A DNA stretch of 64,000 bases from Methylovirgula sp. HY1. GTDB taxonomy: Bacteria; Pseudomonadota; Alphaproteobacteria; Rhizobiales; Beijerinckiaceae. Position numbers and translations under genes: made by a program. The stretch is from contig NZ_CP073764.1 in NCBI RefSeq assembly GCF_019343105.1, positions 3,274,001 to 3,338,000 on the forward strand, read 5' to 3'. Of this stretch, positions 45,678-56,200 are shown in pieces (position 1 is the first letter of the stretch; each line of letters starts with the position of its first letter). The notes below the pieces were generated by a model, which was not told the origin of the DNA, made no database searches, and saw only the letters and a list, made by a program, of their open reading frames with translations.

Positions 45678-48600
45678 ATGGCCACGTCCAACAAGGCGCA
45701 AGATCCAGCGGCCGCGGCTTTGTCGGCAATCGAAGAGGCTCTAAATCTTACGGCCATAGGCGATGCCGCAGCCGAGGCTCCCAAGGAGCCTGAGCTTTCG
45801 ACGCCGATTTTTCCGAAAGCATCGGATCAGGACAAGACACCGAAACTGATGCGGCGACCGGTGGAGGGCGCTGCGGACGGCGTCCCGGACGTGAAAGTGC
45901 CGGACCTTAAGTTGCCGGAGCTGAATGCGCCGGTCGGCGACGGCGCGCGGCTGGGCCGCCGTTTACCGGAAGTCGACGAGCATCCATTGTTCGCGCCCAA
46001 GCGGCCCGATCGGCGTGCCGAGCGCAATCGGGAAACCGCGGGCTTGCCGCCGCTGGCGGCTGAACGCGGCGAGCAGATCGCGCCATCGTCAATGCCCGCC
46101 AATGACGACCGCCATGCCGTGGGGCCAATTCTACGGGCGCTTAATCAGCGGCCGAGCCGCGTGCCGCAAATGCTGGCCTTCGGCTTCTCGGCCGTATGGC
46201 TTTTGCTCGTCGGCGTCTATAGCTACGCGAATTGGACACACATCGTAGGCCACGGCTCGCTCCTCGCCCAGCCGGAAGCGGTGCTCTATATATTGCTCGC
46301 TGTCGGTCCTGTGCTGTTCTTCATCATCACCGCGATGTTGGCCCGGCGTGCGCAGGAAATGCGGCTCACGGCGCGCTCGATGGCGGAAATCGCAATGCGG
46401 CTCGCCGAGCCGGAGACCATCGCCACGGAACAGATCGTGACGCTTTCGCAAGCGATCCGGCGCGAAATTGTCTCGATGGGCGATGGAATCGAGCGCGCTC
46501 TGGCACGCGCCGGTGAGCTCGAGACTCTGGTTCGATCGGAAGTTTCCAATCTCGAGCGGTCCTATTCCGAGAACGAGCGGCGCATCAAGGCCCTCGTCGA
46601 TGGGCTGTCGAGCGAGCGCGAAAACATGCTGAGCAATGCCGAGCGTATGCGCACGGCGATCGCCAGCGTGCAGGAATCCTTTGCGCATGACATCGACGCC
46701 GCTTCGACCCGTCTCGCCGAGGGCCTTGGCGACGCAGCCAATCGGGTCACCACATCGCTTGGCGCCAAAGGCGAAGAAATCCGCGACGCGCTCAACCGTA
46801 CCGGCGAGGAGTTCGTCGCCGATCTGTTGCTGCGCGGCGAAGATATCATCGGCCGGTTGGAGCAGACTCAGCAAAATGCCGGCTCCAGTCTCGCTGAAAC
46901 TGCCGAGGCGATTACGCAAGGCTTGGCGCAGCGCGTCGGCGAGATCGACACTCGTTTGCGCGGCGCCGGAGAAACGCTCATCGCGACGGTCGTCGATCGG
47001 CTCGACGAAAGCGGTAGCCGTATCGCCGTGACATTGGACGATACCGGAGGCCGTATAGCGGCGACGCTCGGAGAAGCAAGCGATCGTCTTTCGACCACGC
47101 TGAATGAAACGCTTGCCACCTTGTCGGTCCAATCCGACCAGATGAACGAACGTCTGTCGTTGACGGCGCAGGATGCTTTGAGCGCGCTCATCAATCATGT
47201 CGAGACCATGCAGGAGAATGTCGGAACCGCGGCACAGCAGACTCTCGACACGTTCGCCTACCACTCGACGTCGCTCAATGATCGATTTGCCGAAACGATC
47301 GGCGAGGCTGTGACAGCAATCGCCACGCATGGCGACCGGGTCAATGAGACAATCATCGACCGTATCACGCGGTTCGAAGAGACTGTCGTCATGCCAGGCA
47401 ATCAGGTCGCGGAACGGATCGCCAGCGAGGCGGCGCAAATGGCAGCCACGCTCGCCAGCCAATTCGACGCGATGGATATGGCGCTCGGGCAACGCAGCAA
47501 TGAATTGGAAGCGCGTTCGCAGCAGGCCGCGGAAACGCTAGAACTGCAGCTTCGGGCTTTCGAAGAGCGCACCACGGCCAAGACCCAAGAAGTCGGGGAA
47601 ACGCTCGATGGGCTTTTGACGCGGATCGATTCCGGTCTCGACGGCCGGGCCAAAGGGCTCAACGAGACCTTGGCGGCACGGACATTGGAGATTGCCACGG
47701 CGCTCCACGATGGCGGTCGCGACGTTACGCAGGCTATCGAGGCGCGGATTGGCGAAATCGAACGGATTCTCGCCGAACGTTCCTCGTCGCTCGCGGATAC
47801 TCTGTCGACCAAGACCGAGGAGCTCAATCTCGCGCTCGGCGGCAGGGCGTTGGAGATTGCCGATACCTTTTCCGCCAGGGCCGAAGAGGTCAATCAGGTG
47901 CTCGGCGCGCGGGCGCAGGAAATCGCCGAGACGATCGACGCGCGTGTCGGCCACTTCGAAGAGCAGGTGGGCAGCCGACTCGACACATTTGGCGGCCGTA
48001 CTTTGGAGATCGCGGATACGCTTTCTGCGCGCGCCGATGAGGTCAATCAGGTGCTCGGTGCGCGGGCGCAAGAAATCGTCGACACGATTGATGAGCGCAT
48101 CGGCCAGTTCGATGAGCAAGTGGGCACCCGGCTCGGCGCCTTCGGCGACCGTTCGTCGGAGATCGTAGAGACGTTTTCGGCACGCGCCGATGAGGTCAAT
48201 CAAGTCCTTGGCGCAAGGGCCTATGAGATCAACACCACGCTTTCGACGGGTGTGGCGGAAGCCAATCTCATGCTCGGTGCGCAGGTGCGGGAAATCACCC
48301 AGACGTTTTCCGCCAGGGTCGATGAAGTCAATCAAGTGCTCGGCACGCGGGCGCAGGAAGTCACCGAGGCATTTTCCGTCAGGACCTATGAGGTCAATCA
48401 AGTGCTTGGCGACCGAGCACAAGAAATTGCCGATACGCTCGACGCCCGCATCGCAAGATTCGAAGAGCATGTGGTCGGCCGCCTCGACGCGATTTCCAAC
48501 GACCTAGATGCGCGTGGGCATAATGTGGCGGAAACGCTCATCGCTTGCGCGACTGAGATCGATGCGACCTTGCATCAGCATGCGGCGACGATCAGCCAAG

Positions 48601-50579
48601 TTCTCGACCATGAGTCCGGGCAGCTCGCAGCGGTGCTCAGCGGCCGGTCCGACGCTTTGAAGGAGTTGCTCGGTCAGGCCACCGACGATCTCGACACGAC
48701 GCTTGCGGGACGTACCAGCGAAATCGGCACCGTGCTGGCAAGTCGCGTCAATGAAATCGGCGGGGCTTTGGCCAATCGTCTCGCCGAAGTGCAGACGTCG
48801 CTCGACGAGCGCAGCGAAGGCCTGCGCAATACATTGAATGCATGTCTCGCCGACGTCGGCTCGCTGCTTAACTCTAAGGGCGGCGATCTCATCGAGCTTC
48901 TCGCGGCGCGTGGCGGCGAGGTCAGCCAGCAGATCACGAGTGCCGGCGAATTCATTACCCATGTATTGGAAAGCCGCAGCTCTTCCATTGTCGAGCAGCT
49001 CGGCCACAAGCAGCGCGAGCTGACGGTGGCGCTCGATCAATCCTCGTTGAATTTGCGCACAGCGATCGAGACAGGAGCGGAAGCTTCCGTCAATGCGCTT
49101 GTCGATACCAACGGGAAGCTGCGTTCGGAAATCGTCACGACTCTGGCTCAGATCGACCAGCGCAATGATACGTTGCAAGAGATGATCGCCAATGCCGGGG
49201 CGAGCTTCACAGCGGTCGAGACGGCCCTGTCTGCGGGGATCACGGATTTCCACACCGCGATCACCGATATCACCAGGGAGATTCAGGATGTCGGCGCCAA
49301 TGCCGACACGACGATCGCCAGCGCTCGCGCGCTCTACGAGAGCATTGCGCGTCAACAGCAGTCGCTTGCGGCTGCCGCGAGCGAGCTTGCCCGTTCGCAA
49401 GCCGAACTCGATCGGACATTGGACGAGCGGCGCGGCTCGCTCGAAAGTCTGCTCGGGTCCGTGCAGGCACGGCGTGAGGATTTCGACGCCGTGATGCGCT
49501 CGTTTGCCGACGCCATCGACGATTCCTTCGAACGGGCGGAAGGCCGTGCGCGCGAGATCGGCTCCTTCTTGGCCGAAGCGTCGCAGGCCACCAGCGGTAT
49601 GGTGGAACGACAGTTCGGCGAAATCCGCTCGGTTATGGGCGATGAGCGGGAACATACATCCGCCCTGTTGCGCGCTGCCTATGAACAGGCCCATTCCGAA
49701 ATCGAAACGATCTTCAGCCATTCGACCGAGCGATTCCAATCCGCCGCGGCCGAAATGCGGGGCATGGCGCGTGAAATTCAGCGTGAGCTGGAAACGACGC
49801 GCGAAGAACTGCATCGTAATGCCATAGCGCTGCCGCAAGAGACCTCCGAACAGGCTGCCGCCATGCGGCGGGTCGTCGCCGATCAGATCAAGGCATTGAA
49901 CGAATTGACCGACGTCGTGGCTCGTTCGGGACGTGCCTATGATCTGTCCGATCCTGTGCCGCAGGTCCAAGCTCGGGTGGTCGAGGCTACATCGGCAGTG
50001 CGTCGGCTCGAACCGGTGCGCAATGATCCGCTGCGCTTCAGCGAACCCGCAGCATCTGTCGAACCGAGTAGGGTCGAGCCTTCGCGGCCGCGTCCCGCCG
50101 CTTCGATTCCGCGTCCTGCGGCGCCGGCGCCGGAGCGCAGCGGCTCCGGTTGGCTGTCGGACCTTCTGGCACGTGCCTCGCGAGATGACACTGGGGCGGT
50201 GCGTTCGTCGGCGGCGCCGGCCACACGTGGCACGCAACAGACCGGGCCGCTCGAGACCATTTCGCAGGACATTGCGCGAATGGTCGATCATGCCGCAGTG
50301 GCCGATGCTTGGGAGCATTATCGGCGCGGCGATGCGAATGCATTCACGCGCCAGCTCTATGTCGGCCGTGGCGCGCAGACATTCGACGACATTCGCCGCC
50401 GCTATCGGTCCGATCCGGACTTCCGGGATACGGTCGATCGTTATGTCCAGGAGTTCGAGCGGCTCTTGGCCGATGTCAATCGCGACGATCGCGACGACAC
50501 ATTGACTCGCACCTATCTCACTTCGGAGACGGGTAAGGTCTATACGATGCTCGCCCACGCCGCGGGGCGGCTGGGCTGA
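45678..50579 (+). CDS. growth-pole-ring protein, GPR/RgsE homologue
   Basis: A 1633-residue protein: a disordered, proline/acidic N-terminus (1-160), two membrane helices (~165-183 and ~201-221), then over 1200 residues of near-continuous coiled coil with apolipoprotein-like repeats, a proline/alanine-rich linker (~1430-1500) and a conserved C-terminal domain (~1535-1633, AWEHYRRGDANAFTRQLY to YTMLAHAAGRLG). This matches GPR of Agrobacterium and RgsE of Sinorhizobium, which form a ring at the growing pole and are needed for unipolar growth and rod shape. Lengths in the family vary with repeat number. The ATG at 45678 has a GAGGGGC purine tract upstream. Confidence 0.88.
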   Translation: MATSNKAQDPAAAALSAIEEALNLTAIGDAAAEAPKEPELSTPIFPKASDQDKTPKLMRRPVEGAADGVPDVKVPDLKLPELNAPVGDGARLGRRLPEVDEHPLFAPKRPDRRAERNRETAGLPPLAAERGEQIAPSSMPANDDRHAVGPILRALNQRPSRVPQMLAFGFSAVWLLLVGVYSYANWTHIVGHGSLLAQPEAVLYILLAVGPVLFFIITAMLARRAQEMRLTARSMAEIAMRLAEPETIATEQIVTLSQAIRREIVSMGDGIERALARAGELETLVRSEVSNLERSYSENERRIKALVDGLSSERENMLSNAERMRTAIASVQESFAHDIDAASTRLAEGLGDAANRVTTSLGAKGEEIRDALNRTGEEFVADLLLRGEDIIGRLEQTQQNAGSSLAETAEAITQGLAQRVGEIDTRLRGAGETLIATVVDRLDESGSRIAVTLDDTGGRIAATLGEASDRLSTTLNETLATLSVQSDQMNERLSLTAQDALSALINHVETMQENVGTAAQQTLDTFAYHSTSLNDRFAETIGEAVTAIATHGDRVNETIIDRITRFEETVVMPGNQVAERIASEAAQMAATLASQFDAMDMALGQRSNELEARSQQAAETLELQLRAFEERTTAKTQEVGETLDGLLTRIDSGLDGRAKGLNETLAARTLEIATALHDGGRDVTQAIEARIGEIERILAERSSSLADTLSTKTEELNLALGGRALEIADTFSARAEEVNQVLGARAQEIAETIDARVGHFEEQVGSRLDTFGGRTLEIADTLSARADEVNQVLGARAQEIVDTIDERIGQFDEQVGTRLGAFGDRSSEIVETFSARADEVNQVLGARAYEINTTLSTGVAEANLMLGAQVREITQTFSARVDEVNQVLGTRAQEVTEAFSVRTYEVNQVLGDRAQEIADTLDARIARFEEHVVGRLDAISNDLDARGHNVAETLIACATEIDATLHQHAATISQVLDHESGQLAAVLSGRSDALKELLGQATDDLDTTLAGRTSEIGTVLASRVNEIGGALANRLAEVQTSLDERSEGLRNTLNACLADVGSLLNSKGGDLIELLAARGGEVSQQITSAGEFITHVLESRSSSIVEQLGHKQRELTVALDQSSLNLRTAIETGAEASVNALVDTNGKLRSEIVTTLAQIDQRNDTLQEMIANAGASFTAVETALSAGITDFHTAITDITREIQDVGANADTTIASARALYESIARQQQSLAAAASELARSQAELDRTLDERRGSLESLLGSVQARREDFDAVMRSFADAIDDSFERAEGRAREIGSFLAEASQATSGMVERQFGEIRSVMGDEREHTSALLRAAYEQAHSEIETIFSHSTERFQSAAAEMRGMAREIQRELETTREELHRNAIALPQETSEQAAAMRRVVADQIKALNELTDVVARSGRAYDLSDPVPQVQARVVEATSAVRRLEPVRNDPLRFSEPAASVEPSRVEPSRPRPAASIPRPAAPAPERSGSGWLSDLLARASRDDTGAVRSSAAPATRGTQQTGPLETISQDIARMVDHAAVADAWEHYRRGDANAFTRQLYVGRGAQTFDDIRRRYRSDPDFRDTVDRYVQEFERLLADVNRDDRDDTLTRTYLTSETGKVYTMLAHAAGRLG
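47886..48455 (+). repeat. in-frame tandem repeats inside the GPR gene
   Basis: The phrase EVNQVLGARAQE recurs with its DNA nearly unchanged at 47886, 48039, 48192, 48324 and 48390. Spacings are 153, 153, 132 and 66 bp, that is 51, 51, 44 and 22 codons. The 22/44 spacing matches the 22-residue apolipoprotein-type period, and the 51-codon unit was copied twice. Low divergence suggests recent expansion. Confidence 0.85.
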
Positions 50580-50580
50580 G

Positions 50581-50784
50581 CATGATCCCGAAAAGTTGGC
50601 AGACTTTTCGGATAGGATCATGCGTCGGCAAGAACACATGATCCCGAAAAGTTGGCAGACTTTTCGGATAAGATCATGCGTCGGCAAGAGCCCATGATCC
50701 CGAAAAGTTGGCAGACTTTTCGGATGAGATCATCGGATACTGGCAATGATCCCGGAAAGCCCTGCGGCTTTTCGGGATCATGCA
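50581..50784. repeat. tandem array of palindromic repeats, 56-bp period
   Basis: Copies of CATGATCCCGAAAAGTTGGC begin at 50581, 50637 and 50693, each with a matching ACTTTTCGG..GATCATG arm and a GCGTCGGCAAGA spacer. A diverged fourth hairpin at 50745-50784 (ATGATCCCGGAAAGC / GCTTTTCGGGATCAT) abuts the 3' end of the RNase P RNA gene. The array fills the gap between the converging GPR gene and rnpB and probably terminates both. Confidence 0.85.
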
Positions 50785-50790
50785 TTTTGG

Positions 50791-51190
50791 AAGGGGTGCC
50801 AGCCGGCCTATAAGCCGGGTTTGGTATGGCATGCGGGGAACCCGCATGCGTGATGGCCATTCCTCTGGGACGGCCGTTACCGGCCGCCTCGAGCAACCAA
50901 CCCGGGCGGCGATCCGGAGACGGACCTGCGACCTGCCCGAAGGCAAGCCGCGCGCGCCCCTATTCGGTCTTGCTCCCGGTGGGGCTTGCCGTGCCGCGCC
51001 TGTTACCAGCCGCGCGGTGCGCTCTTACCGCACCTTTTCACCCTTGCCTGCGGTTACCCGGCAGGCGGTTTACTTTTCTGTGGCGCTATCCCTGGGGTTG
51101 CCCCCGCCGGACGTTATCCGGCACCGTGTCTCCATGGAGCCCGGACTTTCCTCCGCCTTGCAGCGGCGGCCATCCGGCCGACTGGCGTTG
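50791..51190 (-). ncRNA. rnpB: RNase P RNA, bacterial class A
   Basis: On the minus strand the conserved core is plain: GGAGGAAAGTCCGGGCTCC near the 5' end, GGTGCGGTAAGAGCGCACCG and CGGCTGGTAACAG in the middle, and ACCCGGCTTATAGGCCGG near the 3' end. The end helix P1 pairs GCCAGTCGGCC (51186-51176) with GGCCGGCTGGC (50808-50798). The ~400-nt length is typical. It is the catalytic RNA that trims the 5' leader of tRNAs. The ends are given to within about 10 bases. Confidence 0.95.
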
Positions 51191-51379
51191 CCCACTTAGG
51201 CATGTGATGGCACGGCGTCAACTGGGATCGGTATTCAGTAAAATCTTGAAAAAGCACGATTTGGATGTTGGAAGGAGACGAAATCCGCAGCTCGTGCAAT
51301 GGTAAGGTTGACCCGAACTGATCGGCTGGGGCCAATATCGGCCTGGTCCATGGGCATTGGATGGGGCAGTGGGGGGCAT

Positions 51380-51700
51380 ATGAGAAAGATTTTTGCGGCA
51401 ATCGTGTTCCTTGGCGTTGCTGCGCAACTGGCGGGGTGTGGCTATACCCCGCAGCAGCGCGCCACTTCGGGCGCCGCTCTCGGCGGAGCTACGGGCGCGG
51501 CCATTGGTGCCACGACGGGCGGCGGCGTTGGAGCGGCTCTTGCCGGCGGCGTGCTCGGCGCTGCGACCGGTGCGATCATCGGCGCCAATACGGCGCCACC
51601 GCCTCCGCCGGTCTACTATCCGCCGCCACCGCCGCGCTGCGCCCGCTGGGGCCATGATGTCTATGGCAACGCCTATTGCATCGAATATTACGGGTATTGA
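51380..51700 (+). CDS. glycine-zipper lipoprotein
   Basis: A 106-residue protein from the ATG at 51380, just after a GGGGGG purine run. It has a lipoprotein signal with lipobox LAGC (cysteine about residue 20), then a long glycine-zipper helix (GAALGGATGAAIGATTGGGVGAA), and a proline-rich region with PPPPPVYYPPPP ending in a short cysteine/tyrosine tail. Similar small outer-membrane lipoproteins with glycine zippers are common in Hyphomicrobiales. No specific function can be stated. Confidence 0.85.
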   Translation: MRKIFAAIVFLGVAAQLAGCGYTPQQRATSGAALGGATGAAIGATTGGGVGAALAGGVLGAATGAIIGANTAPPPPPVYYPPPPPRCARWGHDVYGNAYCIEYYGY

Positions 51701-51827
51701 CCGATCGCGCCTGTGGCATGAATTTCGGATGCGTGGCTTGGCCAATGTGGGGCGTGCTCTAGCTGCATAGCTCCCGGCGAGGCCACCCGTCCGTAAGGCC
51801 ACTTTCCTCCATGCGCGTATCGCTCGA

Positions 51828-52637
51828 ATGACCGGTTTTGCTCCTGACAGCGCTCTTGTGAAGGTGGTTCGCGCATCGCCCAACCATGGCGAGCGGGCGG
51901 ACAATAAAGCCCCGGACTCGATTATCCTCCATTATACAGGCATGGCGACGGAGGAAGCGGCGCTCGACCGCCTCTGCGATCCCGCGGCGGAGGTCTCCTG
52001 CCATTATGCCATCCGTGCGGATGGAGAGATCGTGCAGCTCGTGCCGGAAGGGCGGCGCGCCTGGCATGCGGGCAAGTCCTATTGGACGGGTGACAGGGAC
52101 ATGAATTCGGTTTCGATCGGGATCGAACTCATGAACGGCGGGCATGATTTCGACCTGCCGGCCTATCCTGAGGCGCAGATCGCCGCGCTTATAGCGCTTT
52201 GCCGCGATGTCGGATCGCGCCATGCCATCCTGCCGAGCCGCGTTCTGGCGCATTCGGATATAGCCCCCTTTCGCAAGCGCGATCCGGGCGAGCATTTTCC
52301 ATGGCGACAGCTCGCGGAAGCCGGCGTCGGCCATTATGTTTCGCCGCTGCCTCCCGGTGACGGCGCGCCGCTCAAACGCGGTTCCAGCGGCGAAGCGGTC
52401 GAAGGCTTACAAGGCATGCTGGCCATTTATGGCTATGACATCAGCGTCACTGGCCTTTATGGCAAGAAGACCGAAGTGATCGTTGCGGCCTTTCAACGGC
52501 ATTTTCGTCCGAGCCTCGTCGACGGCAAGGCCGATCGTTCGACGATCGGGACGCTCAGGGAGCTGATGGCAACGCGACCGCGGGAAAAATCCGCGCAATC
52601 GGACGCTGGTCATCGCCTCGTGACGAGCGTTCGATAG
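51828..52637 (+). CDS. N-acetylmuramoyl-L-alanine amidase (AmpD/AmiD type) with peptidoglycan-binding domain
   Basis: A 269-residue protein. The Amidase_2 domain (about 25-165) has zinc ligands in ILHYTG, and His and Asp in LAHSDIAPFRKRDPGEHFPW, the AmpD pattern. A PG_binding_1 domain follows (~185-255, LKRGSSGEAVEGLQGMLAIYGY). It cuts the amide bond between MurNAc and the peptide. No signal peptide is seen, so it may act on recycled muropeptides in the cytoplasm like AmpD, although the binding domain is more usual in AmiD-like envelope enzymes. Confidence 0.92.
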   Translation: MTGFAPDSALVKVVRASPNHGERADNKAPDSIILHYTGMATEEAALDRLCDPAAEVSCHYAIRADGEIVQLVPEGRRAWHAGKSYWTGDRDMNSVSIGIELMNGGHDFDLPAYPEAQIAALIALCRDVGSRHAILPSRVLAHSDIAPFRKRDPGEHFPWRQLAEAGVGHYVSPLPPGDGAPLKRGSSGEAVEGLQGMLAIYGYDISVTGLYGKKTEVIVAAFQRHFRPSLVDGKADRSTIGTLRELMATRPREKSAQSDAGHRLVTSVR

Positions 52638-52655
52638 CGCGGCCTCTTCCGAAAC

Positions 52656-52922
52656 CTATCGATTGTGCGGCGCCAGAGTCGCAGACCGCATCGCCGCGGC
52701 GGCCGGCGGCCTTTGTGCGACGGTCGGTGCCGGCGCGTTCTTTGGCCCAGAGGCTGCGGCCTCCCTGCGGATCGCGGCGAAATGTGCATCGCGGCGGACA
52801 TCCGTGCGGCAGAGCAGATCGAATTCGAACATGCGTTCGGCGTCGAGCAGTCCCGCCGTGAAAAGCTGCTCCATGGCATTATGGGCGATCGCGCAAATCT
52901 TGCTGTGGTAATTCGCGGTCAT
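52656..52922 (-). CDS. small hypothetical protein
   Basis: An 88-residue frame with a helical N-terminal half (NYHSKICAIAHNAMEQLFTAGLLDAERMFEFDLLC) and a proline/alanine-rich C-terminus. The ATG is at 52922. The N-terminal part reads like a compact conserved domain and its codon use fits the genome, but I recognise no family. Confidence 0.5.
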   Translation of the reverse strand: MTANYHSKICAIAHNAMEQLFTAGLLDAERMFEFDLLCRTDVRRDAHFAAIRREAAASGPKNAPAPTVAQRPPAAAAMRSATLAPHNR

Positions 52923-53088
52923 GGGGGTTCATCTCTGGCGATCCAGTCAAAGCCTGCCACTGGGCAGCTATTGGAACGCGGATGAACGCGGACGCTTCTC
53001 ACCTATCGAAGGAGGTTCAGGCGAGGCCGCTATACGAGGAAACGCGAAACAATCGTATTGCTCGGAAGAATACGCGGGGGAAACCAAA

Positions 53089-53241
53089 ATGAACCTAGCT
53101 GATCATGATGCGCAGACGCGTGTGCATGAACAGCTATTACATGGTCAGAATACGCAGCGAATCACTCATAATCATAATCAGAACTCTATGTCTGATACGC
53201 ATCATACACAAATTTATTTTGGCATGTGGGTTTGGCCGTAG
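53089..53241 (+). CDS. possible small histidine-rich peptide
   Basis: A 50-residue frame from the ATG at 53089, with GGGGGAAA six bases upstream. It is rich in histidine and asparagine (THNHNQNSMSDTHHTQ) and its codons are more AT-rich than the neighbours. No signal peptide or known domain. It may be a small metal-binding peptide or a chance frame in a non-coding gap (52923-53286). Confidence 0.3.
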   Translation: MNLADHDAQTRVHEQLLHGQNTQRITHNHNQNSMSDTHHTQIYFGMWVWP

Positions 53242-53286
53242 GCGCAGGCCAAATCTCCGCAGTTCGGCCGCGCCGGCAACGTAAGC

Positions 53287-56200
53287 CTATTCCGCCGCCG
53301 TCGCGAAAGTTGTGGGATCGTAATTCAGGATGGGTGCGAGCCAGCGCTCCATTGCGGCCACTTCCATCCCCTTGCGGCGGGCATAGTCCTCGACCTGATC
53401 GCGCTCGATTTTTCCGACGCCGAAATAGAAGGATTGGGGATGCGAGAAATAAAGCCCGCTGACCGATGAGCCGGGCCACATGGCAAAGGATTCGGTGAGC
53501 GTCACGCCGATCCGCCGCTCGGCTTCGAGCAGGCGGAAGATGGTTGCCTTTTCCGTGTGATCGGGCTGCGCCGGATAGCCGGGCGCCGGCCTGATGCCGC
53601 GATAGGCCTCGACGAGCAGCTCTTCGTTCGGTAAATTTTCATCCGGCGCATAGGCCCAGAACTCCTTGCGCACGCGCTCATGCATGCGTTCGGCAAGAGC
53701 TTCCGCGATGCGGTCGGCGAGCGCCTTGACCAGGATCGCGCGGTAGTCGTCATTCGCTTTGGCGAAACGCTCGGCATATTTTTCTTCGCGGGCGCCGGCG
53801 GTGACCACGAAGGCGCCGATATAGTCCGCCTTGCCGCTGGTCTTCGGGGCGATGAAATCCGCGAGCGCGAGATTGGGCTTGCCGTCGCGCTTGCCCAATT
53901 GCTGGCGCAGGGTGAACAAGGTCGCCAGTTCTTCGCTCCGAGACTCGCCCGTATAGAGTTTGATATCGTCGCCCACCGCATTGGCGGGCCAAAAGCCGAT
54001 GACGGCCTTGGGATCGAACCAGTGCTCTGCAACGATGCGGGAAAGCATCTCCTGCGCATCCTCGTAGAGCTGCCGTGCGGCTTCGCCCTGCTCCGGATCG
54101 TCGAGCACGGCCGGATAGCGGCCACGCAATTCCCACGTATGGAAAAAGGGTGTCCAGTCGATATAGGGGACGAGCTCCTCGACGGAATAGCTGCGGAAGA
54201 TGCGGGTGCCGGTGAATAAGGGTTTGGGCGGCTGATAATCGACGAAATCCGCCTTTAGCGCATTGGCGCGAGCCTTGCCGAGCGGGACGCGAGTCTTCTC
54301 GATCTCGGCGCGCGCATGCGCGTCCGCGACCTTGCGATATTCGGCGCGGATATTCTCGATATAGGCTTGGCGATTATCGGGCGACAGCAGCGCCTGCACG
54401 GTGCCGACGGCGCGGCTCGCATCGGTCACATAGACCGTCTGGCCGCGGCGGTAATTTGGATGGATTTTGACCGCCGTATGGACGCGGCTCGTCGTTGCGC
54501 CGCCGATCAAGAGCGGCATGTCGAAACCTTCGCGCTCCATTTCGGAGGCGACGAAGCACATTTCATCGAGCGAAGGGGTGATGAGGCCGGAGAGGCCGAT
54601 GCAATCGACGCCTTCCGCCCGTGCCGTCTCCAGAATCTTGGCCGCCGGCACCATCACGCCGAGATCGATGATCTCATAATTATTGCAGGCGAGAACGACG
54701 CCGACGATGTTCTTGCCGATGTCATGCACATCGCCCTTGACGGTCGCCATCAGGATCTTGCCGGCCGCCTGGCGGGTGATGCCGGACTTCGCCTTTTCCG
54801 CTTCCATGAAAGGCATCAGATAGGCGACCGCCTGTTTCATCACGCGCGCCGATTTGACGACCTGCGGCAAAAACATGCGGCCCGACCCAAAGAGATCGCC
54901 GACGACATTCATGCCGGCCATCAGCGGGCCTTCGATTACAAGCAGCGGATGCGCCACCTGTTGCCGGGCCTCCTCGACATCCGTGACGATGAATTCGGTG
55001 ATGCCGGCGACAAGCGCATGTTCGAGCCGCTTCTCGACCGGCGCCTCGCGCCAGGCGAGATCCTTTTCTCTAATCTCGCCGACCTGTCCCTTGAAGCGTT
55101 CGGCGAGCGCGAGCAGCCGATCGGTCGAATCCGGACGGCGGTTCAAGACCACATCTTCGCAGGCTTCGCGCAGCTCCGGATCTATGTCCGCATAGACGGC
55201 GAGCTGGCCGGCATTGACGATGCCCATATCCATGCCGGCTTCGATCGCATGATAGAGAAAGACCGAATGCATGGCCTGACGGACGCGTTCATTGCCGCGG
55301 AAGGAAAACGAGAGATTGGAGACACCGCCGGAGATGTGGACGAGCGGAAAGCGCCTGCGGATCTCGCGTGTCGCCTCGATGAAGTCGACGCCGTAATTAT
55401 TATGTTCTTCAATGCCGGTGGCGACCGCGAAAATGTTCGGATCGAAGATGATGTCTTCCGGGCGATAGCCGACGTGCTCGGTCAATATTTTATAGGCACG
55501 GCTGCAAATCTCGACCTTGCGCTCGAAGGAATCCGCTTGCCCCTTTTCGTCGAAGGCCATCACGATAACGGCGGCGCCATAACGGCGCACGGTCTTGGCG
55601 TCGGCGATGAATTTCGCTTCGCCTTCCTTCATCGAGATCGAATTGACGATGGATTTGCCCTGCAGGCATTTCAGGCCTGCCTCGATGATCGCGAATTTGG
55701 ACGAATCGACCATCACCGGCACGCGGGCGATGTCCGGCTCGGCGGCGACAAGGTTCAAAAACTCGACCATGGCGGCCTGAGAATCAAGCAGGCCTTCGTC
55801 CATATTCACGTCGATGACATTGGCGCCGGGGATCACCTGATCGCGCGCGACATCCAATGCGGCGGTAAAATCGCCGTCCTTGATCAGCTTGCGAAACTTT
55901 GTCGACCCCGTGACATTGGTGCGCTCGCCGACATTTACGAATTTAATATTGGAGGTGAGCGTGAACGGTTCGAGACCGGAGAGCCGCAGCACGGGCTCGA
56001 TCTCCGGGATCTGTCGTGGCGCGATCCCTTTCACCCGCTCCGCTATGGCGGCAATGTGGTCCGGCGTCGTGCCGCAGCAGCCGCCGACGATGTTCACGAG
56101 GCCGGATTCGGCGAATTCGCCGATCAGCGAGGCCATATATTCCGGGCTCTCGTCATAGAGGCCGAATTCATTCGGCAGGCCGGCATTCGGATAGGCGCAG

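Noticed and set aside
47886-48455. Regularly spaced repeats taken as a CRISPR array
   Set aside because: They are in frame inside a coiled-coil gene, have no unique spacers of constant size, and no cas gene is near.
48504-50687. 727-codon open frame on the minus strand across the GPR gene
   Set aside because: It is antisense to the coiled-coil gene and rich in Arg, His and Gly as expected for a shadow frame; no domain is visible.
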